Origin: Janthinobacterium rivuli
Lineage (GTDB): Bacteria > Pseudomonadota > Gammaproteobacteria > Burkholderiales > Burkholderiaceae_D
Assembly (NCBI RefSeq): GCF_009208735.1
Contig: NZ_WFLJ01000019.1
Span: forward strand, 1-64,000
DNA: 64,000 nucleotides
Direction: 5' to 3'
Numbering within the stretch: the first letter of the stretch is position 1; the number at the start of each line of letters is the position of its first letter. A program made the position numbers and the translations under genes. The notes under the pieces were generated by a model that was not told the DNA's origin, ran no database searches, and saw only the letters and a list, made by a program, of their open reading frames with translations. Shown here one piece after another: positions 30,044 to 39,036 of the stretch.

Positions 30044-30826
30044 ATGCCACTCCACTACCTGTCGCGCCTGAGCGGATCGACACGCGATACGCAAGCCAAC
30101 CTGCAGCTGGGCTGCGTGCTGGCGCTGGTGGCCGGCGCCGTGAATGCGGGCGGCTTTCTCGCCATCGGCGGCTATACCTCGCACATGACGGGCATCGTTT
30201 CCGGTATGGCGGACGACCTGGCACTGGGCAATATCACCATGGCCCTGGCCGCGCTGGGCGCGTGGCTGGCCTTCGTCAGCGGCGCGGCCGTGACGGCCAT
30301 CATGGTGAACTGGGGCAAGCGGCGCCGGCTGCACAGCCAGTTTGCCGCCAGCCTGCTGCTGGAAGCGGCCTTGCTGCTGCTGTTCGGATTGACGGGAAAT
30401 TACCTTGCCGCCATGCCCGACATCCTGGGCCCCGTGACCATCTTGCTGCTGTGCTTTGTGATGGGCTTGCAGAACGCCATCATCACCAAGATTTCGGGCG
30501 CCGTCATCCGTACCACGCACGTGACGGGCCTGTCCACCGATATCGGCATCGAACTGGGCAAGATGGCGTATTACAACCGGCGCCACCTGCCGGACCGGAT
30601 GGTCAAGGTCAACCGCGGCAAGCTGCGAACGCACAGCCTGCTGATCGCCTGCTTCTTCATCGGCGGCGTCAGCGGCGCCCTGGCCTTCAAGCACATCGGC
30701 TTTCCGGCCGCCACCATCATCCTGGCCGGCGTGCTGACCCTGTTGTCCGGCGTGCCCGTGCTGCGCGACTTGCGCCTTCTATGGCGTTTCTACCGGCGCC
30801 GTTTCTCATCGCACAGCCATGAATAA
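30044..30826 (+). CDS. DUF1275 (YoaK-like) membrane protein
   Basis: A 260-residue integral membrane protein of the DUF1275/YoaK family with about six hydrophobic helices and the conserved features AGAVNAGGFLAIGGYTSHMTG near the N-terminus, MGLQNAIITK in the middle and THVTGLSTDIGIELG. Family function is unknown; transport has been suggested. It begins 13 bases after the glnE stop, so it is probably co-transcribed, although a role in nitrogen control is only speculation. The frame stays open upstream inside glnE; ATG 30044 is the first start clear of glnE. Confidence 0.85.
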   Translation: MPLHYLSRLSGSTRDTQANLQLGCVLALVAGAVNAGGFLAIGGYTSHMTGIVSGMADDLALGNITMALAALGAWLAFVSGAAVTAIMVNWGKRRRLHSQFAASLLLEAALLLLFGLTGNYLAAMPDILGPVTILLLCFVMGLQNAIITKISGAVIRTTHVTGLSTDIGIELGKMAYYNRRHLPDRMVKVNRGKLRTHSLLIACFFIGGVSGALAFKHIGFPAATIILAGVLTLLSGVPVLRDLRLLWRFYRRRFSSHSHE

Positions 30827-30853
30827 AAAAAACGCCCCGAAGGGCGTTTTTTT
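30825..30853. terminator. Bidirectional terminator between glnE-DUF1275 and gapA
   Basis: AACGCCC / GGGCGTT with a CGAA loop is flanked by A and T runs on both sides. It serves the converging glnE and tkt-gapA units. Confidence 0.9.
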
Positions 30854-30868
30854 GTGGCTAGCCAGGAA

Positions 30869-31879
30869 TTACTTGGCCGACATCAATGCGACGGTGGTGT
30901 CGAGCATGCGGTTCGAGAAACCCCACTCGTTGTCGTACCACGACGATACTTTTACCAGGCGGCCCGACACTTTGGTCAGGGTCGAATCGAAGTTCGACGA
31001 AGCCGGGTTGTGGTTGAAGTCGATCGAGACGAGCGGTTCGGTCTGGTACGTCAGGATGCCTTTCAGGGCGCCTTCCGAAGCGGCCTTCATCAGCGCGTTG
31101 ACTTCTTCCACGGTGGTGTCGCGCTTGGCGATGAACGACAGGTCGACCAGCGAGACGTTGATGGTCGGCACGCGGATGGCGAAGCCGTCCAGTTTGCCAT
31201 TCAGCTCAGGCAGCACCAGGCCCACGGCGGCGGCGGCGCCCGTCTTGGTCGGGATCATGCTCATGGTGGCGGAACGGGCGCGGCGCAGGTCTTCATGCAT
31301 CACGTCGGACAGCACCTGGTCGTTGGTGTAGGCGTGCACGGTGGTCATCAGGCCCGTTTCGATGCCGATGGCGTCGTTCAATGGCTTGACCAGCGGTGCC
31401 AGGCAGTTGGTGGTGCACGAAGCGTTCGAGATGACGGTGTCGGTCGATTTCAGTACCGAGTGGTTCACGCCGAACACGACGGTAGCATCGACGTCCTTGC
31501 CGCCTGGTGCCGAGATGATGACTTTTTTCGCGCCGCCCTTCAAGTGCGCCGACGCTTTCTCTTTGGTGGTGAAGAAGCCCGTGCATTCCAGCACGACGTC
31601 CACGCCCAGCTCGCCCCATGGGATTTCAGCCGGGTTGCGCTGTGCGAATACGCGGATCGGATCGCCATTGACGATCATGTTGTCGCCTTCGACGGTGACC
31701 GTGCCCGGGAACTTGCCGTGCGCGGTGTCGTAGCGGGTCAGGTGGGCGTTCGATTTGGCATCGCCCAGGTCGTTGATGGCAACGATCTGGATATCCTGTT
31801 TCTTGCCGCCTTCGTAGAAAGCGCGCAACACATTACGGCCGATGCGGCCGTAGCCATTGATTGCAACTTTGATCGTCAT
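30869..31879 (-). CDS. gapA: Glyceraldehyde-3-phosphate dehydrogenase, type I
   Basis: Oxidises glyceraldehyde-3-phosphate to 1,3-bisphosphoglycerate with NAD in glycolysis, or the reverse. The 336-residue protein has [14 protein letters not shown] at the dinucleotide site, Asp37 in the INDLGD loop (NAD preference), catalytic Cys155 in SNASCTTNC and the downstream substrate-binding [23 protein letters not shown] lies six bases before ATG 31879. It follows tkt on the same strand, a common betaproteobacterial arrangement, with a strong stem-loop in the 76-base gap. Confidence 0.97.
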   Translation of the reverse strand: MTIKVAINGYGRIGRNVLRAFYEGGKKQDIQIVAINDLGDAKSNAHLTRYDTAHGKFPGTVTVEGDNMIVNGDPIRVFAQRNPAEIPWGELGVDVVLECTGFFTTKEKASAHLKGGAKKVIISAPGGKDVDATVVFGVNHSVLKSTDTVISNASCTTNCLAPLVKPLNDAIGIETGLMTTVHAYTNDQVLSDVMHEDLRRARSATMSMIPTKTGAAAAVGLVLPELNGKLDGFAIRVPTINVSLVDLSFIAKRDTTVEEVNALMKAASEGALKGILTYQTEPLVSIDFNHNPASSNFDSTLTKVSGRLVKVSSWYDNEWGFSNRMLDTTVALMSAK

Positions 31880-31912
31880 ACTCTGCTCCTGATTAAAAAA
31901 GAAGGTACATGC

Positions 31913-31943
31913 ACGCCTCTGGCGAACAGATCGCCAGGGGCGT
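31913..31943 (-). repeat. Stem-loop between tkt and gapA
   Basis: 13-base arms (31913-31925 with 31931-31943, one mismatch) and a 5-base loop. No T-run follows on the minus strand, so it is not a standard terminator. It could protect or mark an RNA end between the two cistrons. Confidence 0.6.
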
Positions 31944-31955
31944 TAAAAATCAATA

Positions 31956-33953
31956 TCAGCCGGCGATAACCGCTTTCACCTTGGCCACGACGTTCTCGAC
32001 CGTAAAGCCGAAGTGCTTGAACAGCACGCCAGCCGGGGCCGATTCGCCAAACGTGTCGATACCGACCACGGCGCCTTCCAGGCCCACGTATTTGTACCAG
32101 AAGCTGGTCACGCCCGCTTCGATGGCCACGCGCGGCACACCCTTCGTCAGCACGCTGGCCTTGTAGGCGGCGTCCTGGCGGTCGTACACGTCGGTCGACG
32201 GCATCGACACCACGCGTACATTGATGCCTTCGGCAGCCAGCGCGCTGGCTGCGGCGACGGCCAGTTCCACTTCGGAACCGGTGGCGATCAGGATGGCCTT
32301 GGCGTCCGCCACGTCGTTGAGCACATAGCCGCCGCGGTAGATGTTCTCGATCTGTTCGGCGCTACGCTCCTGGTACGGCAGGTTCTGGCGCGAGAAAATC
32401 AGGGTCGACGGGCCATCCTTGCGGCGCACGGCGGCACCCCAGGCAGCGGCCGACTCGACGGTGTCGCACGGACGCCAGTTGTCCAGGTTCGGGATCAGAC
32501 GCATCGACGAGACGTGCTCGACCGATTGGTGCGTCGGGCCGTCTTCGCCCAGGCCGATCGAATCGTGGGTGAACACGAAGATCGAACGCAGCTTCATCAG
32601 GGCGGCCATGCGCAGCGCATTGCGGCTGTAGTCGGAGAACGTCAGGAACGTGGCGCCGAACGGGATGTAGCCGCCGTGCAAGGTGATGCCGTTCATGATG
32701 GCGCTCATGCCGAATTCGCGCACGCCGTAGTTGATGTGGTTGCCAGGCTGGCCCGAACGCACGGCCACGCACTCTTTCCAGTTGGTCAGGTTCGAACCGG
32801 TCAGGTCGGCCGAGCCGCCGAGGAATTCCGGCAGGGATGATGCCAGTGCCTGGATGGCGTTCTGGCTGGCCTTGCGGGTGGCGATGTTTTCTTTCTTTTC
32901 CACGCAGGAAGCGATGGCGGCGCTCAGGGCCGCTTCGAATGCCTGTGGCAGTTCGCCCTGCATGCGGCGGTTCAGTTCAGCGGCTTGCTGCGGGAATTCG
33001 CGGCGGTAGGCGGCAAAGCGCTCGTTCCAGTCCGCTTCCAGCAGGCCGCCTTGTTTCTTCGCATCCCAGGCGGCGTACACGTCGGCCGGCATCTCGAACG
33101 GTGCGGCATCCCAGCCGATGTATTCGCGCACGGCGGCGATTTCCTTGTCGCCCAGCGCGGCGCCGTGGACCTTGTCGCCGCCTTGCAGGTTCGGCGAACC
33201 CTTGCCGATGATGGTCTTGCAGCAGATCAAGGTTGGCTTCGCTGCGGTCTTGGCGGCGGCGATGGCGGCAGATACGGCGGCAACGTCATGACCGTCGACG
33301 GCGCGGATGACGTTCCAGCCGTACGCTTCGAAGCGCGCCGGGGTGTCGTCCGTGAACCAGCCTTCGACTTTGCCGTCGATGGAAATGCCATTGTCATCGT
33401 ACAGGGCGATCAGTTTATTCAGGCCCAGGGTGCCGGCCAGCGCGCACACTTCGTGCGAAATGCCTTCCATCAGGCAACCATCGCCGACGAAAGCGTAGGT
33501 GTAGTGGTTGACAATGTCGTGGCCAGGCTTGTTGAATTCAGCGGCCAGCAGTTGCTCCGACAGGGCCATGCCGACGGCGTTGGCGATACCCTGGCCCAGC
33601 GGGCCGGTGGTCGTTTCCACGCCTGGCGTGACATCGACTTCCGGGTGGCCCGGGGTTTTCGAATGCATTTGGCGGAAGGCCTTGATGTCATCCATCGACA
33701 GGTCGTAGCCCGTCAGGTGCAGCAGCGCGTAGTGCAGCATCGAACCGTGGCCGTTCGACAACAGGAAACGGTCGCGGTTCTGCCATTTTGGATTGGCGGG
33801 ATTGTGGCGATAGTGACCACTCCACAGGGCAACTGCGATCTCGGCCATGCCCATCGGCATGCCTGGATGGCCGGAGTTGGCCTTTTGTACAGCGTCCATT
33901 GCCAGTGCGCGGATCGCATTGGCCATTTTGGTAGTCGGGAGCGTAGTTGTCAT
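31956..33953 (-). CDS. tkt: Transketolase
   Basis: A thiamine-diphosphate enzyme of the pentose phosphate pathway moving two-carbon units between sugar phosphates. The 665-residue protein starts [19 protein letters not shown] and shows HxGMPMG in [16 protein letters not shown], the ThDP motif GDGCLMEG, and the second-domain region [11 protein letters not shown]. The upstream in-frame extension to 34031 adds 26 residues with no family match, so I use ATG 33953. It also supplies erythrose-4-phosphate, the co-substrate of the nearby DAHP synthase, though the two are not in one operon. Confidence 0.96.
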   Translation of the reverse strand: MTTTLPTTKMANAIRALAMDAVQKANSGHPGMPMGMAEIAVALWSGHYRHNPANPKWQNRDRFLLSNGHGSMLHYALLHLTGYDLSMDDIKAFRQMHSKTPGHPEVDVTPGVETTTGPLGQGIANAVGMALSEQLLAAEFNKPGHDIVNHYTYAFVGDGCLMEGISHEVCALAGTLGLNKLIALYDDNGISIDGKVEGWFTDDTPARFEAYGWNVIRAVDGHDVAAVSAAIAAAKTAAKPTLICCKTIIGKGSPNLQGGDKVHGAALGDKEIAAVREYIGWDAAPFEMPADVYAAWDAKKQGGLLEADWNERFAAYRREFPQQAAELNRRMQGELPQAFEAALSAAIASCVEKKENIATRKASQNAIQALASSLPEFLGGSADLTGSNLTNWKECVAVRSGQPGNHINYGVREFGMSAIMNGITLHGGYIPFGATFLTFSDYSRNALRMAALMKLRSIFVFTHDSIGLGEDGPTHQSVEHVSSMRLIPNLDNWRPCDTVESAAAWGAAVRRKDGPSTLIFSRQNLPYQERSAEQIENIYRGGYVLNDVADAKAILIATGSEVELAVAAASALAAEGINVRVVSMPSTDVYDRQDAAYKASVLTKGVPRVAIEAGVTSFWYKYVGLEGAVVGIDTFGESAPAGVLFKHFGFTVENVVAKVKAVIAG

Positions 33954-34141
33954 GATGGTGTGGGTCAGTCGCGAGTTTGGGATTCGTGTGCAACAGCGCG
34001 GACAGGGAAGCCGGCTGCTTTCTGTAGTCAACTATTTTACCAGACTGGGGGGCCGCAAATTAGAATTGCGGCGTACTGGCCCGCCAAATGGCTATACTTT
34101 GACGTCTTTCCACCCCATATCTCGCCCAATTTAGGATTTGC

Positions 34142-34867
34142 ATGCCGCGTTTCTTCTGTCCCCAGCCGCTCGTTGCCGGCACCACCATCGCCCTGCCGGA
34201 GGCTGTCGCCCACCATATCCAGGTCGTGCGCCTGGCGCCGGGCGACCTCATCACCCTGTTCAATGGCGAAGGCGGCGAAGTGCAGGCGAGCCTGGTGGCG
34301 GTCGCCAAGCGCAGCGTGACGGCGGAAATCCAGGCGCACGTGGCGCGCGAAGCGGAACTGCCGTACGCCGTGACCCTGGCGCAGGCGCTGCCGGAAGCGT
34401 CGAAAATGGACTGGATCATCGAAAAAGCCATCGAACTGGGCGCGGCGGGCATCGTGCCGCTGTCGGCGCAGCGCTGTGTCGTGCGCCTGTCCGCCGAGCG
34501 GTCCGAGAAAAAACTCGCGCATTGGCAAGGTATCATCGTGTCCGCCTCGGAACAATGCGGGCGCAACCGCCTGGCGCAGCTGGCGCCGCTGCAAGACTTT
34601 AATAGCTGGAGCCGCCAGCAAGATTTACACAAACGCATCATCCTGACGCCACGGGCGGAGCAGTCGCTGGCCGACTGGGCGCGCCACCAGCCGCCGCAAG
34701 CACTCACCGTGATGGTGGGGCCGGAAGGCGGGTTTTCGGAGTCGGAAGAAAAAGCGGCGCTGGCCGCCGGCGCCATCGGCCTGACCATGGGCCCGCGCAT
34801 CCTGCGCACGGAGACGGCGGGATTGACGGCGCTGGCCACGCTGAGTGCCTTGTGGGGCGGGATGTAG
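34142..34867 (+). CDS. rsmE: 16S rRNA (uracil-1498 N3)-methyltransferase
   Basis: RsmE methylates U1498 of 16S rRNA with S-adenosylmethionine. The 241-residue protein has an N-terminal PUA-like domain (MPRFFCPQPLVAGTTIALPEAVAHHIQVVRL) and a C-terminal SPOUT knot with the signature motifs IEKAIELGA, SEQCGRNRL, VGPEGGFSESE and LRTETAG. TAGGA lies five bases before ATG 34142. It is divergent from tkt across about 190 bases, with a TATACT box at about 34092. It stands alone. Confidence 0.94.
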   Translation: MPRFFCPQPLVAGTTIALPEAVAHHIQVVRLAPGDLITLFNGEGGEVQASLVAVAKRSVTAEIQAHVAREAELPYAVTLAQALPEASKMDWIIEKAIELGAAGIVPLSAQRCVVRLSAERSEKKLAHWQGIIVSASEQCGRNRLAQLAPLQDFNSWSRQQDLHKRIILTPRAEQSLADWARHQPPQALTVMVGPEGGFSESEEKAALAAGAIGLTMGPRILRTETAGLTALATLSALWGGM

Positions 34868-34989
34868 CGACAAGCCAGCCGCCGGCAGGCCCCGGCAAGC
34901 CGGTTGCCCCATCCGTCTCTCCCCGCCGACCACCGGGCGACTCGCCCCGCACCATCGTATCCTGCCAGAAATCGCTTTCCATGCATGCA

Positions 34990-35028
34990 TAAAAAAACCC
35001 GCCAGGCGAACCAGGCGGGTTTTTTTTC
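34990..35028. terminator. Bidirectional terminator between rsmE and TBDR 4
   Basis: ACCCGCC / GGCGGGT (34997-35003 with 35014-35020), flanked by seven A and eight T residues. Confidence 0.88.
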
Positions 35029-35063
35029 AGACATTCATGCCAAGCTCCTTGCGGAGCGTGGAA

Positions 35064-37967
35064 TTAGAACGACTGGTTGTAGCGTACGTAGACGAAACGG
35101 TCGATAGGCACGTTAGGATCGACAGCCGACGCGGAGGAAACGCCGGCGCCTTGGCTCGTTGCTGCGTACATCAGACGTGGAGCGCGGTCAAACAGGTTGT
35201 TTGCGCCGACCGAGATCTGACCTTTCCAAGGCGTTTTGTACGCCACGTTCAGGTCGATATAGGTGGTCGAACCACGCTTGTTGTAGCCGCCGCCGTCATA
35301 GCTGACGCCTTGATCATCAGGATTCGAGCATTGGAGCTCGGCATCCAGGCACAGATCCTTGACGCCGCTGGTGTAACGCGCGGTCAGGGTCGAGCTCCAG
35401 TTACCCATCATCCAATCCAGGCTGATGTTCGACTTCAGACGGGCATAGGTAAACTCGCCTGCGTACTCTTGCCAGTCGGTAGTAGCGCTAGCTTTTTGCT
35501 TGAACGAACGCAGGACGGTCGATTCAGTACGAATAGCGAAGTTACCGTATGCCGTACGCGGCAGGCGATAGCCCAGGCCAATGTCGAAACCTTCGGTCGA
35601 CAATTCACCCTTGTTGATCGTGCCGCGCGACAGGCCGGTGATGGCGCCAGTCGAGTTACGCACAACATCGCCGCAGTACTTTTGCAGGCCTTCGACGACG
35701 CAATTGCTGATGACTTCAGCAGCGGTCCAACCGGAGATCTGGTCTTTCACGCTGATCTTGAACCAGTCCAGGCTAGCCGACAGGCCTGGCACGAACGATG
35801 GGTTGTAAACGAAACCCAAGGTCTTGGTTTTTGCCGTTTCTGGCGTCAGCGTATCGTTACCCACGCCGGTTTGGAAAGGCACGGTCGATTGTGCGCCAGC
35901 GGCTGGTACTGCAGCGCCGGATTGTGCCAACTGACGGTAGCCTGCCGGTACGCCGGTTGCGGCGCAACGTTGAGCAACGGCTGGATTGCGAGCGGCCAGT
36001 CCCCAACGGCTGTCGCATGGGTCGAGGTAGGAGTCGAAGCTTTGACCACCGCCACCAAAGGTATCGCCCAGCGCAGGTGCGCGGAAGCCTTCAGCCCACG
36101 TACCACGGACCAGCAAGTCGTCAACTGGTTTCCACATGACGCTGGCTTTGCTGTTGGTTGTCGAACCAAAGTTGTCATAGTCGGAGTAGCGCGAAGCCAG
36201 ATCCAGCGACAGCAGCTTGGCGAAGCTTTGACCTTTCAGCAGAGGGATGTTCGCTTCCAGGTAAATTTCTTTCACCGAATAGCGACCCTGGGTCGTGTTT
36301 GCAGCCAGATCGGTCGAATAACCGGACTGATCGAATTGGCCCGGACGGTCGTAGCCGCGCACGTCGCGTTTCTCGATACCGCCAGCGAAGCCAACCGCGC
36401 CAGCTGGCAAGGTGAACAGTTCACCGGAGACATCTGCCGTGATGCTGTTGACGGTGCTGCCGTAGGTGCCTTGACCATTAGCCGAAACATATTTCCAGGC
36501 TTCCGGGTTCGATACGGATGGGCCGCCCAGAATGTTGAAAGGTGTACATTGCGAAAGTGGAATCGGGCTCGCTGCCGTACCGCACTGTACCTGACCAGCG
36601 CCGTTCATGAACGATGGACCCAGGGCTTTCTTCAGGTTCAACAGATTCAGGTTGCCGGTGCTCAGGTTTTCGCCTTTGAGCGAATTGTGGTTATAGCCAG
36701 CGCTCCAGTTCCATGGCAGGCCGCGCAGCGTGAATTGACCTTCCAGGGTTGCATCGATGTGCAAGGTCTGGTTGTTGTTTTCGGTGATACGCGGCTGCTC
36801 GGTCGTGCGGCGGGCGAAGAACAGGTCCTGACCTTTGCCAGCACCGGCGACTTGGTTGCCGTATGGGTTGAAATAGCTATCTTTGTCGATATACACGCCA
36901 TAATTAGGCTGCGACAGGCTGTTCAGCGGATAGCCAGCGATCTGGCGCGTCGAGCTGCGCTCGGCGTACATGGCCGTCGTCGTGAAACGCAAGTCGCCTG
37001 GCAGTTCGATCGTGCCTTTGGTAAAGATCGAAGTCAGCTTGGTCGGCGACTGGAACATCATCTGCTGCGACGAGTTGTACTTGTCATCGTTCGAGTTGGC
37101 GAAATTATGATAGTTCGCCGGGTTGCGCGAGTCCGCGCCAACGCCGCTACCATCAAAGCCGCCGGTATGGTTCAATATCTTATTGAAACCGCCATTTGCA
37201 GCAACGGTATTGCTGGTGCCGGCAGCAGTAACTGGCGTGATGCGGCCCCATGGCGCGGCACCGAAGCCTTGACCGAAGAAGTCGCCCGTACCATAGCTTT
37301 GCGAGGTGATATCGCGCGTCTTGGCCCAGACCGGCTCGGTCTTGCTGTGCGAAATGCCAAACATCATCGAGGCTTTTTCAGCATTCGCGCCATACGACAG
37401 CGAGTAGTCTTCGGTCTTGCCGTCGCCTTTTTCGTTGATACCCTTGTAGACGCTGATCTGGGCGCCTTCAAGGCGCTTTTTCAGAATGATGTTGACCACG
37501 CCGGCGATTGCATCGGAGCCGTAGATCGACGATGCGCCGTCTTTCAAGATGTCAATGCGTTCGATCATGGACGACGGTACGGTCGACATGTCGGTGTAGC
37601 CGTCTACCGATTGCGTCCAGCGCTTGCCATTGACCAGCACCAGCAGGCGGTTGGCGCCCAGGTTGCGCATGTCGATGTATTGACCGCCTTGTTCGCGGTT
37701 CGAGGTCAGGACGGCACCCTTGCTGAAAGCTGGTGTACCCGCTGACGTCATTTGGTTCAGGATATCGCCGACAGTGATCAGACCGGTAGCCTGAATCTGC
37801 TGAGCAGTAATCTTTTGAACAGGTTGCGCGGTTTCCAAGTCTACTTGACGAATGCGGGAACCGGTAATTTCCACGCGCTGCGGGGCTTCAGCTTGCTCTT
37901 GGGCAAATGCTGTAAGCGAGTTCAATGCCATCGCTACTGCTACGGCAATCTTGGTACGTTGGTGCAT
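35064..37967 (-). CDS. TonB-dependent outer-membrane receptor (TBDR 4)
   Basis: The 967-residue receptor has a signal peptide (VAVAMALNSLTAFAQ, ending near residue 22), QRVEITGSRIRQVDLET at the mature start, a plug with NRLLVLVNGKRWTQS and ILKDGASSIYGSDAIAGVVNIILKK, and a barrel ending RYNQSF. Its codons are less GC-biased than in flanking genes (many third-position A/T), which may mean a different expression level or an acquired gene. CGGAGA precedes ATG 37967. The 5' region is unusually long (over 1 kb to the next gene) and contains a TTGACA promoter candidate with an overlapping inverted repeat and an NtrC-like palindrome further up. Ligand unknown. Confidence 0.92.
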   Translation of the reverse strand: MHQRTKIAVAVAMALNSLTAFAQEQAEAPQRVEITGSRIRQVDLETAQPVQKITAQQIQATGLITVGDILNQMTSAGTPAFSKGAVLTSNREQGGQYIDMRNLGANRLLVLVNGKRWTQSVDGYTDMSTVPSSMIERIDILKDGASSIYGSDAIAGVVNIILKKRLEGAQISVYKGINEKGDGKTEDYSLSYGANAEKASMMFGISHSKTEPVWAKTRDITSQSYGTGDFFGQGFGAAPWGRITPVTAAGTSNTVAANGGFNKILNHTGGFDGSGVGADSRNPANYHNFANSNDDKYNSSQQMMFQSPTKLTSIFTKGTIELPGDLRFTTTAMYAERSSTRQIAGYPLNSLSQPNYGVYIDKDSYFNPYGNQVAGAGKGQDLFFARRTTEQPRITENNNQTLHIDATLEGQFTLRGLPWNWSAGYNHNSLKGENLSTGNLNLLNLKKALGPSFMNGAGQVQCGTAASPIPLSQCTPFNILGGPSVSNPEAWKYVSANGQGTYGSTVNSITADVSGELFTLPAGAVGFAGGIEKRDVRGYDRPGQFDQSGYSTDLAANTTQGRYSVKEIYLEANIPLLKGQSFAKLLSLDLASRYSDYDNFGSTTNSKASVMWKPVDDLLVRGTWAEGFRAPALGDTFGGGGQSFDSYLDPCDSRWGLAARNPAVAQRCAATGVPAGYRQLAQSGAAVPAAGAQSTVPFQTGVGNDTLTPETAKTKTLGFVYNPSFVPGLSASLDWFKISVKDQISGWTAAEVISNCVVEGLQKYCGDVVRNSTGAITGLSRGTINKGELSTEGFDIGLGYRLPRTAYGNFAIRTESTVLRSFKQKASATTDWQEYAGEFTYARLKSNISLDWMMGNWSSTLTARYTSGVKDLCLDAELQCSNPDDQGVSYDGGGYNKRGSTTYIDLNVAYKTPWKGQISVGANNLFDRAPRLMYAATSQGAGVSSASAVDPNVPIDRFVYVRYNQSF

Positions 37968-38108
37968 AAGTTCTCCGATGAAATTATACCTGCTGATCTA
38001 GTCAGGCTCTTGTAAACATAAAATTATGTTTAATGTCTTTCTGAATCCCGTACTGTCGGCTTTGTGTCCAACCGTTTCTCGCTTTATGAGCGAGCCAGCC
38101 AGGTTACT

Positions 38109-38123
38109 ATGACATTACGTCAT
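38109..38123. promoter_or_regulatory. Inverted repeat over the TBDR 4 start region
   Basis: ATGAC / GTCAT with a 5-base centre. It touches the -10 box of the candidate promoter, the position expected for a repressor operator. Confidence 0.45.
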
Positions 38124-38151
38124 CAAACCATTTTCAAAGCAGCACTGTCAA
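38122..38151 (-). promoter_or_regulatory. Candidate promoter of TBDR 4
   Basis: On the minus strand TTGACA (38151-38146), an 18-base spacer, then TTTGAT (38127-38122). These are the same hexamers as upstream of TBDR 2. The leader would be about 150 bases. Confidence 0.5.
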
Positions 38152-38255
38152 CAATACTCAAAAGCGGATTCAACAAAGAAACAACACTTTTTTCCACCCG
38201 AGCGTTTTAATTTCGCTTCATAAGAAAAATTGCTACACCTCTCAACAACCATGCG

Positions 38256-38272
38256 CGCACCAGATTGGTGCG
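38256..38272. promoter_or_regulatory. 17-bp palindrome resembling an NtrC site
   Basis: CGCACCA-GAT-TGGTGCG fits the NtrC consensus TGCACCA-N3-TGGTGCA except for the two outermost bases. Related half-sites follow at about 38305 (TTGGTGCGG) and 38403 (CGCACCAACTTGG). No GG-N10-GC sigma-54 promoter was found between it and TBDR 4. Confidence 0.4.
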
Positions 38273-39036
38273 GACACATTTTGCTGATGCTCTACTCTGC
38301 AGTTATTGGTGCGGTGCCTGACTGGACGGCGAAGGCGCACGGCTACAACACAGACAGAAAAAAAGTCTGCCTGAGTCCCTCAATCCTCCGGCTACGGCAA
38401 CCATTGCGCACCAACTTGGCACAATCTGACCAGCTACTTTTGCCCGCGGCTGGCACGCCACATGGCGGCTTGAGACGGCGGCGGAGCGTGCGGCAGGACA
38501 TGCGCTAAGGAAAAATTAATCGTTGTAGAAGTGCAACATAGTGAACTTATACTTTCAAAAGCTCACTTTTTACACTACATTAGTATCCGCTTCAGAACGC
38601 AACTTTCACGGCGCATAAACAAACGTGCGCGATTTTTAAAATTTAAATATCCCGCAATACAGAGTTATTTTTAATTAAAAATACCGCAAGACCACCGCTT
38701 ATATTCGGATGATGTATATCAATATATACTTCGAATATTAATTCGCGTGCGCTTCTTAATTTTTCAGCATATTGTTTCAATTCCATCCGCCTTTCGCCCG
38801 GAGCCGCCGTGCTGTATTTATTGCGACTGTGTCTGTTCATGCATCGCCGCGACATGCACGCTGCCATCGCCCCCTGGCATCCCCGACAGCGATGCGATTA
38901 GCGGCGCCGTCCGGCTCGCGACCATTGCATCAACAGTCTTCGCAGCAGGTAAAATAGCGCCTTGATGCCGCCGCGCGCGCTGCCTCACAGACTCTCCGCT
39001 AGATACGGAGCCCAGCCATTTTTATAGATACACATC

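Larger units (their letters stand above)
37968..39036. other. Gene-poor 1.07 kb region upstream of TBDR 4
   Basis: No gene is supported. Near TBDR 4 are a promoter candidate and two palindromes, listed separately. A perfect TATAAT lies at 37983-37988 on the minus strand, but it is too close to the TBDR 4 start to be a useful -10. About 38510-38760 is clearly AT-richer than the surroundings. Small open frames there (for example a possible 47-residue one at 38643-38786, minus) lack recognisable products and good ribosome-binding sites. The right end should contain the promoter of the oxidoreductase at 39037. Confidence 0.5.

Noticed and set aside
37983..37988. Perfect TATAAT just upstream of TBDR 4 as its main -10 box
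   Set aside because: No -35 box at proper distance, and a start at this box would leave the ribosome-binding site at the very 5' end.
38230..38508. 92-codon plus-strand frame in the region upstream of TBDR 4
   Set aside because: No ribosome-binding site, no similarity I recognise, and it spans the palindromes of the regulatory region.
38643..38867. 74-codon minus-strand frame in AT-rich DNA
   Set aside because: Only the last 47 residues look protein-like and there is no clear start or family. Kept only as a possibility in the region note.
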